Source of the DNA: Candidatus Ishikawaella capsulata Mpkobe
Lineage (GTDB): Bacteria; Pseudomonadota; Gammaproteobacteria; Enterobacterales; Enterobacteriaceae
DNA length: 64,000 bases
NCBI RefSeq assembly: GCF_000828515.1
Contig: NZ_AP010872.1
Coordinates: 505,222 to 569,221, forward strand
Reading direction: 5' to 3'
Shown: positions 1-11,056 of the stretch, one piece after another
How positions within the stretch are numbered: the stretch's first letter is position 1
How the letters are laid out: the number at the start of each line of letters is the position of its first letter
Made by a program: the position numbers and the translations under genes
Notes under the pieces: model-generated
Seen by the model: the letters and a program-made list of their open reading frames with translations, nothing else
Database searches by the model: none
Told to the model about the DNA's origin: nothing

Positions 1-779
1 CAAAATTGATAAAATTTATATGGACTAGTTTTTTTTGCATCTAACCATATTGATTCATTTTCAGTTTTGCCAAATTTAGTTCCATCATGTTTTGTTAACA
101 AGGGTACTGTTAAACCAAAAACTTCATTTTTATATAGACGTTTAGTTAACATAATACCGGTAATAATATTACCCCATTGATCAGATCCTCCAATCTGCAA
201 TTTTACACCATATGATTGATTTAAATAAGCAAAATCATAACTTTGCAAAATATTATAAGCAAATTCGGTAAATGATATACCTTGTTCATCACGGTTTAAA
301 CGTTGCTTTACTGCTTCTTTATTAATCATTTGATTGACTGAAAAGTGCTTACCAATATCACGCAAGAAACTTAAAACATTCATTTTACTAAACCAATCAT
401 AGTTATTAAGTGTAATAGCACTGTTTTCACTACTATCAAAATTTAAAAAATTTTTAACTTGTATCTTAATTTTTTCTAGCCATTTATTAATATTTTCTTT
501 ATTATTAAGCTTGCGCTCCATTGCTTTAAAGCTTGGATCACCAATTAATCCGGTAGCACCGCCTATTAATATAATAGGTTTATGTCCTGCATTTTGAAAA
601 TATTTAAGAATTATTAAGGGAATTAAATGTCCTAAATGCAAGCTGCTAGCGGTAGGATCAAATCCACAATAAACAGTTATTGATTTTTCTTGTAATATTT
701 TAGATAACATTTTTTCATTTGTTACTTGAGCTATCAATCCTCTTTCATGTAATGTCTGTATTAAGGTAGTCCGGCTCAT
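1..779 (-). CDS. tyrS: Tyrosyl-tRNA synthetase, N-terminal part (runs off the window)
   Basis: Class I aminoacyl-tRNA synthetase that charges tRNA-Tyr in the cytosol. About 259 codons are present, starting at the ATG whose complement is 777-779; the E. coli enzyme has 424 residues, so the anticodon-side and S4-like C-terminal part lies beyond position 1. The HIGH-type motif is visible as HLGH near residue 48 (context [11 protein letters not shown]) and the KMSKS-type loop as KFGKT. The reading frame is open to the window edge. Upstream lies the pdxH pseudogene, matching the E. coli order pdxH-tyrS. Identity is very secure; only completeness cannot be judged. Confidence 0.96.
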   Translation of the reverse strand, partial: MSRTTLIQTLHERGLIAQVTNEKMLSKILQEKSITVYCGFDPTASSLHLGHLIPLIILKYFQNAGHKPIILIGGATGLIGDPSFKAMERKLNNKENINKWLEKIKIQVKNFLNFDSSENSAITLNNYDWFSKMNVLSFLRDIGKHFSVNQMINKEAVKQRLNRDEQGISFTEFAYNILQSYDFAYLNQSYGVKLQIGGSDQWGNIITGIMLTKRLYKNEVFGLTVPLLTKHDGTKFGKTENESIWLDAKKTSPYKFYQF

Positions 780-842
780 TAATAACTCCAAATTAATTTA
801 TTTTCTACATTGTATAGTAGTTTTTAATGGCAATAAATTTTA

Positions 843-1290
843 TTATGCGTAAATCGTTTTTTCATTGCTAAAAAAATTTTCAAAAATACTTCTCGATCTG
901 ATGCATTTAGATTGTTTTGATACCCATGCTCCGATTTGACTCTCTCTAGGACGATGCTGAAAATATTTCTTTCCCTCAAATCATAACTTGACGTTCTACA
1001 TGTGGCCAGTATAAATGTGCGGAAATTTTTGAATTAAATAATAAAAAGTGTTTTGCTTTTCTGCTGTTTAAGTTAGTAAAAAATTTTATGCCTCTACAAT
1101 ACCGTACGTTGGTACGGTTGTCCATGTTCATCTACTGTAGCAACTATCATTGCTGTAGGATCAGGTATATTTATGCCTGATAATTGAAAAACCACTTGTC
1201 AAACAACTTTATAAGGTGTTTAGGTAAATCCTTGCGACGTAATGTGCCGAAGTTGTATTCACGTCTAATATGAGTAAATTTCTGATGAGT
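843..1290 (-). pseudogene. pdxH: Decayed pyridoxine/pyridoxamine 5'-phosphate oxidase
   Basis: No long frame is open here, but reading the minus strand in shifting frames gives pieces in PdxH order: THIRREYNFGTLRRKDLP (N-terminus, around 1215-1275), then a piece reading [19 protein letters not shown] (around 1110-1170), then [10 protein letters not shown] with an in-frame stop, then [18 protein letters not shown] (around 905-960). The frame changes at least twice, and the C-terminal FMN-binding end (the GGxxRLHDR region) is missing because the last frame stops at 843-845. It sits directly upstream of tyrS as in E. coli. PdxH would oxidise PNP or PMP to pyridoxal phosphate; this copy cannot encode a functional enzyme. 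Confidence 0.9.
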
Positions 1291-1822
1291 ATAAATCTTA
1301 ATTTAGTTTATCTTATTTTATATTAAAGATCATTATCTAACTAAATTTTTTAAAATATTGCTATTATATAGCAGAACTCATTTTGTGATATTTCAGTCAA
1401 AAGTATTATGTGTACAAAACTAGTAAATAGGTTATATGCATATTTATTAATTTAAATTAAGAATTAGTTAGCAATTATTATTTATTAAATCAATGATAAA
1501 TTGATCAGATTATATAATCTAATAAAAAATTTTTTTTGCGTTGATGAAATCAAAATAATTATTTATATATTATATTTATAAAAATTAACTAGTTTTTAAC
1601 AACTATTGGATTATAAAAGTGAAATTAGTATATTATTGCTGATATATATTTTAAATACTATATGTGTTGTATTTTTACAAAAATAATAATTATATAACAA
1701 GATTTATCAAATTATCTAATAAATAATTATGAATAAGGATATATTGAATTACATTTCTTTCCTGATAATTTACCTAATTATTTTAAATAGTACATAGGCT
1801 TTACATCACTTTTGAGATAATA
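1291..1822. other. A+T-rich spacer between pdxH remnant and rnt
   Basis: About 530 bases with no open frame of useful length and no tRNA-like or terminator-like fold that I can see. In E. coli gloA and nemA lie near rnt, but I could not recognise remnants of them here. The promoter of rnt must lie at its right end. Confidence 0.6.
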
Positions 1823-2497
1823 ATGTCTGAACCTAAATCAAATAAATTCAATGCGTTAAATCAACGCTTTCGTGGTTTCTATCCTGTAGTCATAGATGTT
1901 GAAACAGCTGGTTTTAATGCTCAAACTGATGCATTATTAGAAATTGCAGCAGCAACTTTTAAAATGGATGAAGATGGTTGGTTATTACATGATAATATCA
2001 TGCATTTTCATATTCAACCTTTTCAAGGAGCTATTTTGAATCCTAAAGCACTAGCATTTAATGGAATAGATCCAAATAATCCTTTACGTGGTGCAGTTAG
2101 TGAACATGATGCTTTGCATGCCATCTTTGGTATGGTATATAAAGGTATTCAAGATAACTATTGTAATAAAGCCATTTTGGTAGCTCATAATGCAAATTTT
2201 GATCATAATTTTATTATGGCAGCTGTAGAACGCACTGGACTCAAACAAAACCCTTTCCATACTTTTGCTACATTTGATACTGCTTCGTTAAGTGGGTTAG
2301 TATTGGGACAAACTGTGCTCGCAAAAGCCTGTAAAGCTGCTGGTGTAAACTTCGATGATACAATGGCACATTCAGCTCTTTATGATACAGAACAAACAGC
2401 TATACTTTTTTGTGAAATTGTGAATAGATGGAAAAGATTAGGTGGTTGGCCTATTTGTTTTTTTGAAAACAATATCACACTAAAAGTATCCAAATAA
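1823..2497 (+). CDS. rnt: Ribonuclease T
   Basis: A 3'-5' exoribonuclease of the DEDDh family that trims the 3' ends of tRNA and other stable RNAs. The 224-residue product has the usual length. Catalytic motifs are visible: DVE (Asp25/Glu27) in [10 protein letters not shown], a second Asp in [10 protein letters not shown], and the His/Asp pair of HSALYDTEQ near the C-terminus. The start has a weak ribosome site (TTGAGATAATA before ATG) but aligns well with E. coli. The gene converges on grxD, separated only by a strong hairpin. Retention is logical because tRNAs in this window mostly lack an encoded CCA and need 3' processing. Confidence 0.96.
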   Translation: MSEPKSNKFNALNQRFRGFYPVVIDVETAGFNAQTDALLEIAAATFKMDEDGWLLHDNIMHFHIQPFQGAILNPKALAFNGIDPNNPLRGAVSEHDALHAIFGMVYKGIQDNYCNKAILVAHNANFDHNFIMAAVERTGLKQNPFHTFATFDTASLSGLVLGQTVLAKACKAAGVNFDDTMAHSALYDTEQTAILFCEIVNRWKRLGGWPICFFENNITLKVSK

Positions 2498-2500
2498 TTT

Positions 2501-2533
2501 AAATATAAGCCGAATTAACATCGGCTTATATTT
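2501..2533. terminator. Bidirectional hairpin terminator between rnt and grxD
   Basis: A perfect 13-bp inverted repeat (AAATATAAGCCGA and TCGGCTTATATTT) flanks a 7-base loop ATTAACA. The arms carry A tracts on one side and T tracts on the other, so it can end transcription of both convergent genes. It overlaps the last two bases of grxD. Confidence 0.85.
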
Positions 2534-2864
2534 ATTCTCTATTTTTATATTTTTCAGCAGTAACTTTTATTAGTTTTTGTAATTCTCCATTACGGTACAT
2601 TTCCATGATGATATCGCATCCTCCTATTAATTTGCCATCAATCCATAACTGTGGAAAAGTTGGCCAATTTGCATATTTAGGTAACTCCATACGTATATCG
2701 TTATTTTGAAGAATATCTATATAAGCAAAACGTTCACCACACGCGGAAAGTGCTTTTATTGCTTGAGCCGAAAAACCACAACTAGGTAAATTTGGCGAAC
2801 CTTTCATATATATTAAAATAGGATTTTTTGCTATCTGATTTTTTATTTTTTCTGTAATATCCAT
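2532..2864 (-). CDS. grxD: Monothiol glutaredoxin Grx4
   Basis: Monothiol glutaredoxin that binds a [2Fe-2S] cluster with glutathione and takes part in iron-sulfur trafficking. The CGFS active-site motif is present in PSCGFSAQA, followed by the conserved WPTFPQLWIDGKLIGGCDI block. I start at the second ATG (complement of 2862-2864) because AGG at 2874-2876 is about 8 bases upstream of it, whereas the first ATG two codons earlier is only a couple of bases from that site. The product is about 110 residues, close to the E. coli length of 115. Its presence fits with the Suf operon 3 kb away. Confidence 0.95.
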   Translation of the reverse strand: MDITEKIKNQIAKNPILIYMKGSPNLPSCGFSAQAIKALSACGERFAYIDILQNNDIRMELPKYANWPTFPQLWIDGKLIGGCDIIMEMYRNGELQKLIKVTAEKYKNRE

Positions 2865-3112
2865 AATCATTTTCCTAATATTAAATTTACATATATTTAT
2901 TATATTATATAAAATAATTTTGCAAAAAAATAACTTTTCGTATAATTAATTTCAATAAAGTATTTATTGCCTGAATATTTAATAGCATCTGATGTGTATT
3001 TGAATGTCAAAATTTAATATGTGCAATTTATTCTGCATCAAAATTTGATATAATTTATCTAAAAAATATATTTTTGAAGATAATAGCACAGATAATTCTG
3101 AATGTGTATTTA

Positions 3113-3721
3113 TCATTTTTTAAGTAGTATATTTTCTACAGTATTAACAATTATTTGGGTATAGGAATCAATTTCTATATTTAGTGTATCATTTAATTTT
3201 TTTATTCCCAAATTAGTATTCTTCAAAGTTTCTGGAATAAGGTGAACAGAGAAATCATTTTCCCTAACTTTGTCTACTGTTAAACTAACACCCTCGATTC
3301 CAATGAACCCTTTATGCATTATATACTTCATATAATTGTTATCATGTAATTTCATACAAATTTTATAATTATCTTCTAAATTAATTATCTCAGTTATTTC
3401 CGCAGTTGTTATGATATGACCTGACATGAGATGTCCACCAATTTCATTATTAAATTTTATTGCACGCTCAATATTTACGATATCTCCTATAGAGATATTA
3501 CTGAGATTAGTAATTTTCAAAGTTTCTTTTATTAAATCTAAACTTACTAAATTACTATTTATTTCTGTTACAGTAAGACAGCAACCATTACTTGCTATTG
3601 ATGCTCCTAAACTTAGGTCTGTTAATAATTCTTGAGGTAACTGCAATACGTGTGTTACACAATATTTTTTTTCCTTTATATCCACAATTCTAGCTGTTGC
3701 TTGAACTATACCTGAAAACAT
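3113..3721 (-). CDS. ribE: Riboflavin synthase alpha chain
   Basis: Catalyses the last step of riboflavin synthesis, dismutation of two 6,7-dimethyl-8-ribityllumazine molecules (the gene is also called ribC in E. coli). The 202-residue product has the two lumazine-binding repeats of the family: MFSGIVQATA at the start, the SNGCCLTV motif of repeat 1, GGHLMSGHI, and GIEGVSLTVDKV of repeat 2. Residues and spacing match the E. coli protein. It stands alone, with spacers of about 250 and 180 bases on its sides, in the ancestral neighbourhood of tRNA-Val and pykF. FMN and FAD are needed by several enzymes encoded here, including SdhA and flavodoxin. Confidence 0.96.
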   Translation of the reverse strand: MFSGIVQATARIVDIKEKKYCVTHVLQLPQELLTDLSLGASIASNGCCLTVTEINSNLVSLDLIKETLKITNLSNISIGDIVNIERAIKFNNEIGGHLMSGHIITTAEITEIINLEDNYKICMKLHDNNYMKYIMHKGFIGIEGVSLTVDKVRENDFSVHLIPETLKNTNLGIKKLNDTLNIEIDSYTQIIVNTVENILLKK

Positions 3722-3898
3722 GAGGATTCCCTATTAAATTTAAGAATATAAAAATAGTAAAATTTTATAAAAAGTTTTAACTTAATAATTGTGTTATGTT
3801 ACAATAATATAAGAAATATTAATTTTATTTTTATAAAATGCTATTTTAATAAAAACGTACGCGATATAATTATTCCTATCGAATATGAATAGATACAG

Positions 3899-3971
3899 GC
3901 GTTCTTAGCTCAGATGGTAGAGCATCACCTTGACGTGGTGAAGGTCAATGGTTCAATTCCATTAGAACGCA
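3899..3971 (+). tRNA. valV: tRNA-Val (anticodon GAC)
   Basis: Cloverleaf with acceptor GCGTTCT pairing with AGAACGC, D-loop AGCTCAGATGGTAGAGC, anticodon loop CTTGACG giving GAC, and T-arm loop TTCAATT. Closely matches the E. coli valV/valW sequence, which also lies between ribC and pykF. The discriminator A is encoded but CCA is not (TTA follows). A TATAAT hexamer at 3865-3870 may be its -10 element, but I see no convincing -35. Confidence 0.95.
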
Positions 3972-4105
3972 TTATAAATTGGCTAGTGTAATTTTTTTTA
4001 TTAACAATACTTTAATATCTGTATTCCCCTGTATTGTTTTTACGAATTTATCTTTTAAAGATATATAGTAAAAAATTATACGTAAATTGTAGATAATATA
4101 CTTTT

Positions 4106-5515
4106 ATGAAAAAAACTAAAATAGTTTGTACTATAGGACCAAAGTCTGAATCTGAAGAGATGTTAACTAAATTATTAAAATGTGGTATGAATGTCATGCG
4201 TCTAAATTTTTCTCATGGTGACTATGCAGAACATAGTAAACGTATAAATAATATGCGAAATGTTATAAAAAACACAGGCTACAAAGTGGCTATTTTACTA
4301 GATACTAAAGGTCCTGAAATTAGAACCATGAAATTAAAAAATAGTAATGATGTATCATTAACAGCAGGGCAATTTTTTACTTTTTCTACAGATCAATCTA
4401 TAATTGGCAACAAAGAATGTGTTGCTGTAACTTATAGTGGTTTAGCAAAAGATGTAAATATCGGTAATATCATACTTATTGATGATGGCCTTATTGCTAT
4501 GAAAGTAATTAAAATAACGGATGATAGCGTGATATGTAAGGTCTTAAATGATGGAGAATTATCCGAAAATAAAGGAATTAATTTGCCAGGAGTATCTGTT
4601 AGGTTACCAGCATTAGCAGAAAAAGATAAGTGTGATTTAATTTTTGGTTGTGAGCAAAAAGTAGATTTTATAGCCGCTTCGTTTATTCGAAAACGTTCAG
4701 ATGTTCTGGAGATCCGTAAATATTTAAAAAATCACGGTGGGCAGAATATTCAGATAATTTCTAAAATTGAAAATCAAGAAGGATTAAATAATTTTGAAGA
4801 AATTTTAGATGTTTCAGATGGTATTATGGTAGCACGTGGTGATTTAGGTGTTGAAATACCTGTAGAAGAAGTTATTTTTGCCCAGAAAATGATGATAAAT
4901 AAATGTAATAAAGTTGGTAAAATCGTAATTACTGCTACACACATGCTGGATTCAATGATAAAACATCCCAGACCTACTAGAGCAGAAGCAGGAGATGTGG
5001 CAAATGCCATTATAGACGGTACCGATGCAGTTATGTTATCTGGAGAAAGCGCAAAGGGCAGCTATCCAGTAGAATCTGTTAGCATAATGGCTAAAATTTG
5101 TACAAGAACAGACGATATTATTAAACCCCGACTTTATAATTATTATGCTAATAAATTATCTCTCACTGAAGCCGTATGTCGTTGTGCTGTTGAAACAGCT
5201 GAAAAATTAGATTCTCCTCTTATTATCGTAGCTACAGAAAGTGGTAATTCCGCTAAGTCAATTCGTAAATATTTTCCAAATGCGATGATTCTTGCTCTTA
5301 CTACTAATCGAATAACAGCAAATCAGTTAATCCTCACTAGAGGAATTGAAACTCATTTAGTGCCTAAAATATCTTCAACAGACGATTTTTATCGTGTGAG
5401 TAAAGAAATTGCGCTACAATGTGGATATGCTAAAAAAGGTGATATGGCTATTATGGTCTCTGGTGCTCTAGTGTCTAGCGGTACTACTAATACTACTTCA
5501 GTTCATATACTATAA
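4106..5515 (+). CDS. pykF: Pyruvate kinase I
   Basis: Converts phosphoenolpyruvate and ADP to pyruvate and ATP, the last step of glycolysis. The 469-residue product is essentially the E. coli PykF length. Visible motifs include [12 protein letters not shown] at the N-terminus, [10 protein letters not shown], the active-site stretch [10 protein letters not shown] and [12 protein letters not shown], and [15 protein letters not shown]. The C-terminal allosteric domain is intact ([12 protein letters not shown]). The stop overlaps the convergent sufE end by 6 bases. The E. coli order pykF beside the suf operon is preserved. Confidence 0.97.
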   Translation: MKKTKIVCTIGPKSESEEMLTKLLKCGMNVMRLNFSHGDYAEHSKRINNMRNVIKNTGYKVAILLDTKGPEIRTMKLKNSNDVSLTAGQFFTFSTDQSIIGNKECVAVTYSGLAKDVNIGNIILIDDGLIAMKVIKITDDSVICKVLNDGELSENKGINLPGVSVRLPALAEKDKCDLIFGCEQKVDFIAASFIRKRSDVLEIRKYLKNHGGQNIQIISKIENQEGLNNFEEILDVSDGIMVARGDLGVEIPVEEVIFAQKMMINKCNKVGKIVITATHMLDSMIKHPRPTRAEAGDVANAIIDGTDAVMLSGESAKGSYPVESVSIMAKICTRTDDIIKPRLYNYYANKLSLTEAVCRCAVETAEKLDSPLIIVATESGNSAKSIRKYFPNAMILALTTNRITANQLILTRGIETHLVPKISSTDDFYRVSKEIALQCGYAKKGDMAIMVSGALVSSGTTNTTSVHIL

Positions 5516-5947
5516 TGTTTTTACTCTATTGTAAGCTAAGGATTCAGCATTTAAACGAATATTCTTAATGATAGATTCTATTCCTTGTCTTCTTGAAGGC
5601 GTGAGATAATTTGTTAAATTAAATTTTTTCAACCAATGAAATACATCAAATTCTAAAATTTCCTTAGCATTCATTCCTTGGTATAAACTAAAAACTATAG
5701 CTATTAAACCTTTAACAATAGATGCATCACTATCTCCTTGAAAAAAAATAGTACCATCAGATTGTAATTCCATACGAATCCAAACCTGACTCTGACAACC
5801 GGAAATAATATACTCAGGTTTATGCAAAATATCTGATAAACTTGATGATAAGTTACTACCTAATGAAATTATGTAAAGATATTTATCTTCCCAGTTTGAA
5901 TAAGAATTAAAATTGCGTAATATTTTGTATTTATCTGGTAACACCAT
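5510..5947 (-). CDS. sufE: Cysteine desulfuration protein SufE
   Basis: Accepts persulfide sulfur from SufS and passes it to the SufBCD scaffold. The 145-residue product has the conserved sulfur-acceptor Cys in SGCQSQVW, followed by [13 protein letters not shown], and the C-terminal TPSRRQG element. It is the last gene of the suf operon, 13 bases after sufS, and its 3' end overlaps pykF by 6 bases. An AGGA lies 11 bases ahead of the chosen ATG, which is slightly long but no other start fits the family alignment. Confidence 0.96.
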   Translation of the reverse strand: MVLPDKYKILRNFNSYSNWEDKYLYIISLGSNLSSSLSDILHKPEYIISGCQSQVWIRMELQSDGTIFFQGDSDASIVKGLIAIVFSLYQGMNAKEILEFDVFHWLKKFNLTNYLTPSRRQGIESIIKNIRLNAESLAYNRVKTL

Positions 5948-5960
5948 TTGTTAATTTTTC

Positions 5961-7193
5961 CTATTTATCTATACTGTCTAATAGATAATTAATACGTTTT
6001 AATGCTGTAACTAATCTATTAATTTCTTCAATAGTATTATAAAATGCAAACGAGGCTCGACACATAGCTGGTACCTCATAATGTTGCATCAATGGCATTG
6101 CACAATGATGACCAGTACGAATAGCAATGCCATATTTATCTAAAAAACACCCAACATCATATGCATGATATTTTCCTAAATTAAAAGCAATTACTCCAGT
6201 GCGAACTTTAGGTCCATATATGATAATATTTGGTATTGAGTTAAGTTCAGTTAAAGCATAATTTATTAACATATTTTCATATTCATGAATGTTATGTAAA
6301 CCCAGTGATTTTATATAAGAAATAGCAGCTCCTAATCCAATAATTCCTCCAGTATTAGGCGTTCCCGCTTCAAAACGCCATGGTATTTGATTAAAAGTTG
6401 TTCCAGTAGGTAAGACTACTTTATTTATCATAGATCCGCCACCCTCCCACGGGGGCATGATTTCTAATAATTCTTTTCGTCCATATAGTACACCAATACC
6501 ATTAGGTCCATACATTTTATGACCAGAAAATACATAAAAATCACAGCCAATATCCTGAACATCAACTATTTGATGCATTATTGCCTGTGCACCATCAATA
6601 ACAGTAACTATCCCAGCTTTTTTGGCTTCATTAACAATATCTTTAATGGGATTAATAGTTCCTAATACATTAGAAACATGTGTCACTGCTAATAATCTTG
6701 TACGATCATTAATAATTTTTTCTAATTTATCTAAGTCTAATTCACCATTCTGCATTACCGATAATACATTCACATATGCACCTGTTCGTTCAGCAATTAT
6801 CTGCCAAGGAACAATATTAGAATGATGTTCCATTACAGTGATGATAATATTATCACCTCTTTTTAATTGACTTCCCCCCCAACTATTAGCAATTAAATTA
6901 ATAGCTTCAGTAGTACCTTTTACAAATATAATTTCTTCTGAAAAATTGGCATTTAAATAAGATTTTATTTGATATCGTACCTTTTCCATAGCGGATGTTG
7001 CTTGAGTACTCAACGAATGAATCCCGCGGTGCACAGCTGCATATCTGTTTTGGTAAAAAGAATTTTCTGCCTTTATTACATTTAATGGACGTTGAGCACT
7101 CGCTGCACTATCGAAATAGGCTAATGGATAACCATTTATTTTTTTTTTTAATATAGGAAAACCTGCTCTAACTTCCTCAATATCAAAATTCAT
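5961..7193 (-). CDS. sufS: Cysteine desulfurase SufS
   Basis: PLP enzyme that removes sulfur from cysteine to make the persulfide for iron-sulfur cluster assembly. The PLP lysine lies in [11 protein letters not shown] and the catalytic cysteine in [11 protein letters not shown] start at the ATG whose complement is 7191-7193: AGGAG sits about 6 bases upstream, and the resulting [13 protein letters not shown] lines up with E. coli SufS, whereas a longer frame would begin six codons earlier inside sufD. The product is 410 residues, near the usual 406. It overlaps the end of sufD by 11 bases, consistent with translational coupling. Confidence 0.96.
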   Translation of the reverse strand: MNFDIEEVRAGFPILKKKINGYPLAYFDSAASAQRPLNVIKAENSFYQNRYAAVHRGIHSLSTQATSAMEKVRYQIKSYLNANFSEEIIFVKGTTEAINLIANSWGGSQLKRGDNIIITVMEHHSNIVPWQIIAERTGAYVNVLSVMQNGELDLDKLEKIINDRTRLLAVTHVSNVLGTINPIKDIVNEAKKAGIVTVIDGAQAIMHQIVDVQDIGCDFYVFSGHKMYGPNGIGVLYGRKELLEIMPPWEGGGSMINKVVLPTGTTFNQIPWRFEAGTPNTGGIIGLGAAISYIKSLGLHNIHEYENMLINYALTELNSIPNIIIYGPKVRTGVIAFNLGKYHAYDVGCFLDKYGIAIRTGHHCAMPLMQHYEVPAMCRASFAFYNTIEEINRLVTALKRINYLLDSIDK

Positions 7194-8469
7194 ATTTATC
7201 TCCTGGAACACGGCATGCTATACGCTCTAATACTAGTTTACGTATTATATTGTTTTTAAGCATTCCAGTTAAATCTTCTATAAAACCATAAATAATTATA
7301 TTTTTGGCAAAACTTTCACTGATACCGCGAGCACGTAAATAAAAAATTTGCTCATATTCAATATGACCAACAGTGGCACCATGACTACATTTTATATCAT
7401 CCGCATAAATCTCTAATTGGGGTTTTGTATATACTGCCGCCAATGTTCCTATTAATAAATTATTATTTAACATTTTACTATCAGTTTTTAGTGCATGTTT
7501 TGATACCTTAATTATACCATTAAAGATTGAACGAGCTTGATTACATGTAATGGTTTTATGTAATTGATAGCTACTACAATAACCTTTATTGTGCTCCACA
7601 TAGCTCCGGCTATCATGTATTTCCTTATTAATTGGTAATGACAATGTATTTATAATTAATTCTGCACTTTTATCATTTAATTGTGCACTAGTATTATGAC
7701 GTAATAATTTTGCTCCTATAAAGAAACTAATGGTACTAGCTTGGGATTTGTGTGCTAATATAATATCATTATGAGCAAAATGATAGCTTTCACTGTTTTC
7801 ACACACTAATTTAATATGTGTTAGTCTCGTGTTATTCCCTAATGATATAGTGAAACGTGTGCCAGTAAAATGACCAATTGTATTTAAACTTACATAATGT
7901 TCTATAACTTGTATATGTGTATTTCCTGTTAAATGTAAATGATGTCGATAATTTACTGTATTAAGAGAGTTATCTTCTCCACTAGTAATATGTAGAAGAT
8001 AAAGTGAACTAACATCATTAGGTCGATCACTTAATAAGTTAATTATAGTAATTTCTTCTAATAAACTTTCTGTCAAATGAAGAAATACTTCTGAACAAAT
8101 TGCTCGTGGGATAGAATAATCTTCATGGGCAGGTATATTATGAATTTGGAAGGTGTCATTATCTATATCACTAATTTTATATTGCAAATATCCATTAAAG
8201 TATACTAAACGTACTGCATCTAGAGGTAATGCAAATTTTTTTATTTGGTCAGAACTTAAATTATATGAAGGTGCTATAGAAAAATTCTGTGCATATAATT
8301 TATTTAATGGTGTATATTTCCAATTCTCATCTTTATTATTTGGCAAACCAAGTTGCCTAAATTTTTCCCAATGATATTTAGCATTAGTTGAGTGATTGTT
8401 TTTTCTTGATTCAAAAATATAACTCCAGTGCTGCAGAGCTTTATTATTTTTGATTGGCGAGCCAGCCAT
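7183..8469 (-). CDS. sufD: Fe-S cluster assembly protein SufD
   Basis: Scaffold partner of SufB in the SufBC2D complex. The 428-residue product (E. coli 423) begins [15 protein letters not shown] and carries the conserved ENWKYTPL motif near residue 50. The beta-helix core ends with [19 protein letters not shown], containing the family histidine, and the [11 protein letters not shown] segment. The central part is more diverged than in SufB or SufC, as is usual. Its start overlaps sufC by 26 bases. Confidence 0.96.
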   Translation of the reverse strand: MAGSPIKNNKALQHWSYIFESRKNNHSTNAKYHWEKFRQLGLPNNKDENWKYTPLNKLYAQNFSIAPSYNLSSDQIKKFALPLDAVRLVYFNGYLQYKISDIDNDTFQIHNIPAHEDYSIPRAICSEVFLHLTESLLEEITIINLLSDRPNDVSSLYLLHITSGEDNSLNTVNYRHHLHLTGNTHIQVIEHYVSLNTIGHFTGTRFTISLGNNTRLTHIKLVCENSESYHFAHNDIILAHKSQASTISFFIGAKLLRHNTSAQLNDKSAELIINTLSLPINKEIHDSRSYVEHNKGYCSSYQLHKTITCNQARSIFNGIIKVSKHALKTDSKMLNNNLLIGTLAAVYTKPQLEIYADDIKCSHGATVGHIEYEQIFYLRARGISESFAKNIIIYGFIEDLTGMLKNNIIRKLVLERIACRVPGDKYEF

Positions 8470-9190
8470 ATCCTTGCTCCTCTAGCTGTTTTACCAGAGC
8501 AAAATCTCCAGATTTTATTATCTTACCATTATAAAGCACATGAATTAAATCTGGTTTAATATAATTAAGAATTCGTTGATAATGAGTAACTATAATGAAA
8601 GAACGTTGTCCATTGTGCAAGCTATTTATACCATTAGCTACTATTTTCAAAGCATCAATATCTAGACCAGAATCAGTTTCGTCAAGAATGCATAATTCTG
8701 GTTGTAAGATACTCATTTGTAAAATATCATTTCTTTTTTTTTCTCCACCTGAAAAACCTACATTTACATAGCGACTTAATAAATCTTTTGGCATTTTTAA
8801 TAATTTGATTTTCTTTTGAATAATATTTTGAAAATCAAATTGATCGACTTCAGATTGTTTTCTATATTTTCTCACCGCATTTAGAGCATTATATAAAAAA
8901 AATTGATTACTTACACCAGGAATCTCTGTAGGATATTGAAATGCTACAAAAATACCTTCACCTGCTCTTTCCTCAGGAGAGAAATTTAGTAAATCTTTAT
9001 CTTTAAATCTAATACTTCCATTAATTATTTTATAATCTTCTCTTCCTGCTAACACTGCAGAAAGAGTACTTTTGCCGGATCCATTTGGTCCCATAATAGC
9101 ATGTACTTCACCTGGTTTTACTTCAAGATTTAATCCACACAAAATTATTTTATCTTTGATACTAACATGTAAATTGTTAATGCTTAACAT
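8444..9190 (-). CDS. sufC: Fe-S assembly ATPase SufC
   Basis: ABC-type ATPase that drives the SufBC2D scaffold. Walker A is GPNGSGKST near residue 35, the signature motif appears as GFSGGEKKR, and Walker B as LCILDETDSGLD, the variant typical of SufC. The H-loop histidine is in IIVTHYQR. The 248-residue length is as expected. A ribosome site AGAGG lies just ahead of the ATG, and the gene is 39 bases downstream of sufB. Confidence 0.97.
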   Translation of the reverse strand: MLSINNLHVSIKDKIILCGLNLEVKPGEVHAIMGPNGSGKSTLSAVLAGREDYKIINGSIRFKDKDLLNFSPEERAGEGIFVAFQYPTEIPGVSNQFFLYNALNAVRKYRKQSEVDQFDFQNIIQKKIKLLKMPKDLLSRYVNVGFSGGEKKRNDILQMSILQPELCILDETDSGLDIDALKIVANGINSLHNGQRSFIIVTHYQRILNYIKPDLIHVLYNGKIIKSGDFALVKQLEEQGYGWLANQK

Positions 9191-9229
9191 ATTTTTCCTC
9201 TGGAAATACTAGAAATAAACTATTTCTGT

Positions 9230-10717
9230 TTATCCAACACTATGTTCAAGGTTAATGGATAATAATTTTTGTGCTTCTGCAGCAAATTCAAGTGGTAATT
9301 CTGACAAAACATCTTTACAAAAACCATTAACAATCATTGAAATTGCATTTTCTTCATTAATTCCACGTTGCATACAATAAAAAATTTGATCTTCTCCTAT
9401 TCGTGATGTAGTTGCTTCATGTTCTAATGTTGCACTATTATTAATAGTTTCAATATATGGAAAGGTATGTGCACTACAATCGCTACCAATTAACATTGAA
9501 TCACATCTAGTAAAATTACGAGCATTATAAGCAGTAGGCATTATTTTTACCAAGCCACGATAAGTATTTTGACTTTTTCCCAAAGCAATACCTTTAGATA
9601 TAATAGTAGACTTAGTATTTTTGCCTATATGTATCATTTTCGTACCAGTATCAGCTTGCTGATAATGACTTGTCAAAGCTACAGAATAAAATTCTCCGAT
9701 AGAATTATCACCCTGCAAAATACAGCTGGGATATTTCCAGGTAATAGCTGAACCTGTCTCCGACTGAGTCCAAGACATTTTACTATTATAACCTTCACAT
9801 ATCGCTCGTTTTGTAACGAAATTTAAAATACCTCCTTTACCTTCTTGATTTCCACGAAACCAATTTTGTACAGTCGAATATTTTACTTCAGCATTTTTAT
9901 GGACTATCACTTCTACCACTGCTGCATGAAGTTGATAATTATTACGTACGGGAGCAGAACAACCTTCAATATAACTTACATAGCTATCTTCATCAGCTAT
10001 TAAGAGAGTGCGTTCAAATTGTCCGGTTTTTTCTGCATTAATACGAAAGTAAGTAGATAATTCTATAGGACAATAAACTCCTTTAGGAATATATATAAAA
10101 GTACCATCAGAGGCTACTGCAAAATTTAGGGCGGCAAAAAAATTGTCATTATATGGCACTACTGTACCTAAGTATTTCATTACTAATTCAGGATATTCAA
10201 TTACTGCTTTACTGAATGAACAAAAAATTATACCTTCTTTTGCTAATTTATTACGACATGTTGTAGCTACAGACACAGAATCAAATATTGCGTCTACGGC
10301 TAATTCACTATTTTCTTTTACTGGTATGCCTAACTGCTCGAAGGCAGATTCAACTTCTTTGGTTAAATATCTATCTCTTTGATTGTTTTGATCTGCTGGT
10401 AAATGGGACTTATCACTCTCCTCATAATGATCACAGATAGGTGCTGAATAATAGCTATAACTTTGATAGTCTAACTTATCATAATGTGCTTTTAACCAAT
10501 GCGGTTCTTCCATTTTTATCCAAGCTTTAAAGGCTTCAAGACGTCGCTGTAACATCCATATGGGTTCATTACGCTTTGCGGAAATTGCACGCACTACATT
10601 TTCATTAATACCTCGTTCTAGTTCATCCGTTTTTAGATGTGTAAAAAAACCTTGTTTATAAGAAATATCAGGGTTCAAGTGGTTTATATTTTTGGTGTTT
10701 TTATATTCTTCAGACAT
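9230..10717 (-). CDS. sufB: Fe-S cluster assembly scaffold SufB
   Basis: Main scaffold on which Suf clusters form. The 495-residue product matches E. coli SufB end to end, with conserved blocks [37 protein letters not shown] (with the conserved cysteine) and [18 protein letters not shown] near the C-terminus. It starts 6 bases after sufA. In this lineage Suf may be the only cluster assembly system; no isc gene is seen in this window. Confidence 0.97.
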   Translation of the reverse strand: MSEEYKNTKNINHLNPDISYKQGFFTHLKTDELERGINENVVRAISAKRNEPIWMLQRRLEAFKAWIKMEEPHWLKAHYDKLDYQSYSYYSAPICDHYEESDKSHLPADQNNQRDRYLTKEVESAFEQLGIPVKENSELAVDAIFDSVSVATTCRNKLAKEGIIFCSFSKAVIEYPELVMKYLGTVVPYNDNFFAALNFAVASDGTFIYIPKGVYCPIELSTYFRINAEKTGQFERTLLIADEDSYVSYIEGCSAPVRNNYQLHAAVVEVIVHKNAEVKYSTVQNWFRGNQEGKGGILNFVTKRAICEGYNSKMSWTQSETGSAITWKYPSCILQGDNSIGEFYSVALTSHYQQADTGTKMIHIGKNTKSTIISKGIALGKSQNTYRGLVKIMPTAYNARNFTRCDSMLIGSDCSAHTFPYIETINNSATLEHEATTSRIGEDQIFYCMQRGINEENAISMIVNGFCKDVLSELPLEFAAEAQKLLSINLEHSVG

Positions 10718-10723
10718 GTTTAT

Positions 10724-11056
10724 TTACTCAACACTGAAACTTTCCCCACATCCACACAAATTTTGTGCTTGGGGGTTGTTAAATTTAAAACATTCATTTA
10801 GTCCTTCAAATTGATAATCAATTTCTGTTCCATCAATTAATGGCATAACCTCAGGAGATACGAATAAGGTAACACCCGCTGTGGTAAAGGTCAGATCATC
10901 TTTGATTTTTTTTTTGACTAAATCCATAACATACTCAAATCCTGCACATCCAGATTTTTTAATATTCAGACGTATTCCTTTAGCTTCAGAATCTCTTTGT
11001 ATAAGATTTTCCATTTTTTTCACAGCATTTGGAGTCATAGTTAATCCTTTCCACAT
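10724..11056 (-). CDS. sufA: A-type Fe-S carrier SufA
   Basis: HesB/IscA-type carrier that takes clusters from SufBCD to target apoproteins. The three conserved cysteines are present, one in KSGCAGFEY and two in the C-terminal CGCGESF motif. The product is 110 residues, about 12 shorter than E. coli SufA at the poorly conserved N-terminus; no earlier start codon is available in frame before the spacer. It is first in the operon, so the promoter should lie in 11057-11560. I did not find convincing OxyR, IscR or Fur sites. Confidence 0.94.
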   Translation of the reverse strand: MWKGLTMTPNAVKKMENLIQRDSEAKGIRLNIKKSGCAGFEYVMDLVKKKIKDDLTFTTAGVTLFVSPEVMPLIDGTEIDYQFEGLNECFKFNNPQAQNLCGCGESFSVE

